Below, piece after piece: positions 6,403 to 6,573 of a DNA stretch of 6,573 bases; position 1 is the first letter of the stretch; every line of letters starts with the position of its first letter. Both the position numbers and the translations under genes were made by a program. The notes under the pieces are model-generated. The model was not told where the DNA came from. It worked only from the letters and a program-made list of their open reading frames with translations, and did not search any database. Origin of the DNA: an uncultured Eubacteriales bacterium (GTDB lineage Bacteria; Bacillota; Clostridia; Oscillospirales; CAG-272); the NCBI GenBank assembly GCA_900547565.1, contig URHI01000107.1:1-6573 (forward strand), in the 5' to 3' direction.

Positions 6403-6431
6403 TTGAAAAACTCCCCCGTATATGGTAAAAT
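6403..6431 (+). promoter_or_regulatory. Rightward promoter after the hydrolase gene
   Basis: TTGAAA (6403-6408), a 17-base spacer and TAAAAT (6426-6431), with TG at 6423-6424 making an extended -10 (TGGTAAAAT). This is the best promoter match in the window. It starts five bases after the hydrolase stop, with no terminator between. No gene of credible size follows inside the window, so it should drive the hairpin-rich RNA at 6461-6563 and probably a gene beyond the right edge. A perfect TATAAT at 6453-6458 lacks a -35 and is less convincing. Confidence 0.65.
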
Positions 6432-6453
6432 GTAATTATCAGATCAGGGGAGT
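6410..6453. repeat. Inverted repeat flanking the promoter start region
   Basis: Seven-base perfect arms ACTCCCC (6410-6416) and GGGGAGT (6447-6453) separated by 30 A+T-rich bases. Read leftward, the second arm runs into TTTTT (complement of 6406-6410), so it could act as a weak terminator for leftward transcripts entering from the right. Read rightward, the arms surround the -10 box, and GGGGAG also resembles a ribosome site. Confidence 0.4.
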
Positions 6454-6460
6454 ATAATAG

Positions 6461-6563
6461 CGTGAAAGTGGCTTCCACCTAAAAGTGAAATACACTTTTT
6501 CACGCACGAATTTTGCCAAGGCAAAATTCACTGATTATTATTTGTGCTGCCGCAAAGCGGCAG
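6461..6563. repeat. Second array of adjacent hairpins
   Basis: Successive inverted repeats: GTGG/CCAC (6468-6471, 6475-6478, loop CTT); AAAAGTG/CACTTTT (6481-6487, 6493-6499, loop AAATA), which competes with an outer pairing of CGTGAAA (6461-6467) with TTTCACG (6498-6504); GAATTTTGCC/GGCAAAATTC (6508-6517, 6520-6529, ten perfect pairs); and CTGCCGC/GCGGCAG (6547-6553, 6557-6563, loop AAA). The spacers are short, except about 17 bases before the last hairpin. The run GTGAAA/GTGAAAT recurs at 6462 and 6485, as in the palindrome arrays I associate with Oscillospiraceae intergenic regions. That comparison is from memory and unverified. It sits downstream of a promoter, so it could be a structured leader or small RNA. 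Confidence 0.65.
6462..6482 (+). other. Possible six-codon leader peptide
   Basis: GTG at 6462 opens a frame reading Val-Lys-Val-Ala-Ser-Thr then TAA. AGGGGAG (6446-6452) lies nine bases before it. The frame runs into the competing hairpins at 6461-6504, the layout of an attenuator, but it has no run of one amino acid to sense and could easily be chance. Confidence 0.2.
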
Positions 6564-6573
6564 AATGGAGATT
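6564..6573 (+). promoter_or_regulatory. Possible ribosome site at right edge
   Basis: GGAG (6567-6570) follows directly after the last hairpin, at the end of the window. If a start codon lies within a few bases beyond the edge, this is the ribosome site of the gene served by the promoter at 6403-6431. Nothing inside the window can confirm this. Confidence 0.25.

Noticed and set aside
6461..6563. CRISPR array
   Set aside because: The palindromes differ in sequence and length and there is no repeated unit with regular spacers.

Overview
The window looks like chromosomal DNA from a spore-forming or formerly spore-forming Firmicute of the Clostridia, most like the Oscillospiraceae/Ruminococcaceae. 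The grounds are strong Shine-Dalgarno sites (GGAGGTGA, AAGGAGGA), extended -10 promoters, a SleB-type cortex/cell-wall hydrolase, a TM287/288-type heterodimeric ABC exporter, and a short SAH hydrolase of the Thermotoga/archaeal type. By eye the G+C content is fairly high. The taxonomic placement is inference from style and gene content, not from a marker gene.

Layout, left to right. Positions 1-283 hold no credible gene, but 159-251 contains a chain of four adjacent hairpins plus a fifth that competes with the last of them. Positions 284-1522 (minus) encode a 412-residue S-adenosylhomocysteine hydrolase (ahcY). Its 213-base leader (1523-1735) has a perfect TATAAT and a two-tier G+C-rich hairpin. 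Positions 1736-3520 and 3513-5279 (both minus) are two half-transporter ABC exporter genes that overlap by 8 bases. The promoter-proximal one has a degenerate nucleotide-binding site and the second a canonical one, so the pair should form one asymmetric heterodimeric efflux pump. Positions 5280-5543 are a divergent control region: a leftward promoter with a perfect 17-bp palindrome between its -35 and -10 boxes, and a rightward promoter for the next gene. Positions 5544-6398 (plus) encode a secreted 284-residue protein with a copper-amine-oxidase-like N-terminal domain and a SleB-type hydrolase domain. Positions 6399-6573 hold a good promoter followed by a second chain of hairpins running nearly to the right edge, probably the leader of a gene beyond the window or an intergenic repeat element.

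The genes do not form one pathway. ahcY recycles the by-product of methyl transfer. The exporter pair is an independent, probably regulated efflux operon. The hydrolase acts on peptidoglycan outside the membrane. No wholly new protein system is visible. The less ordinary material is the non-coding structure: two hairpin arrays, the structured ahcY leader, and the operator in the exporter promoter.
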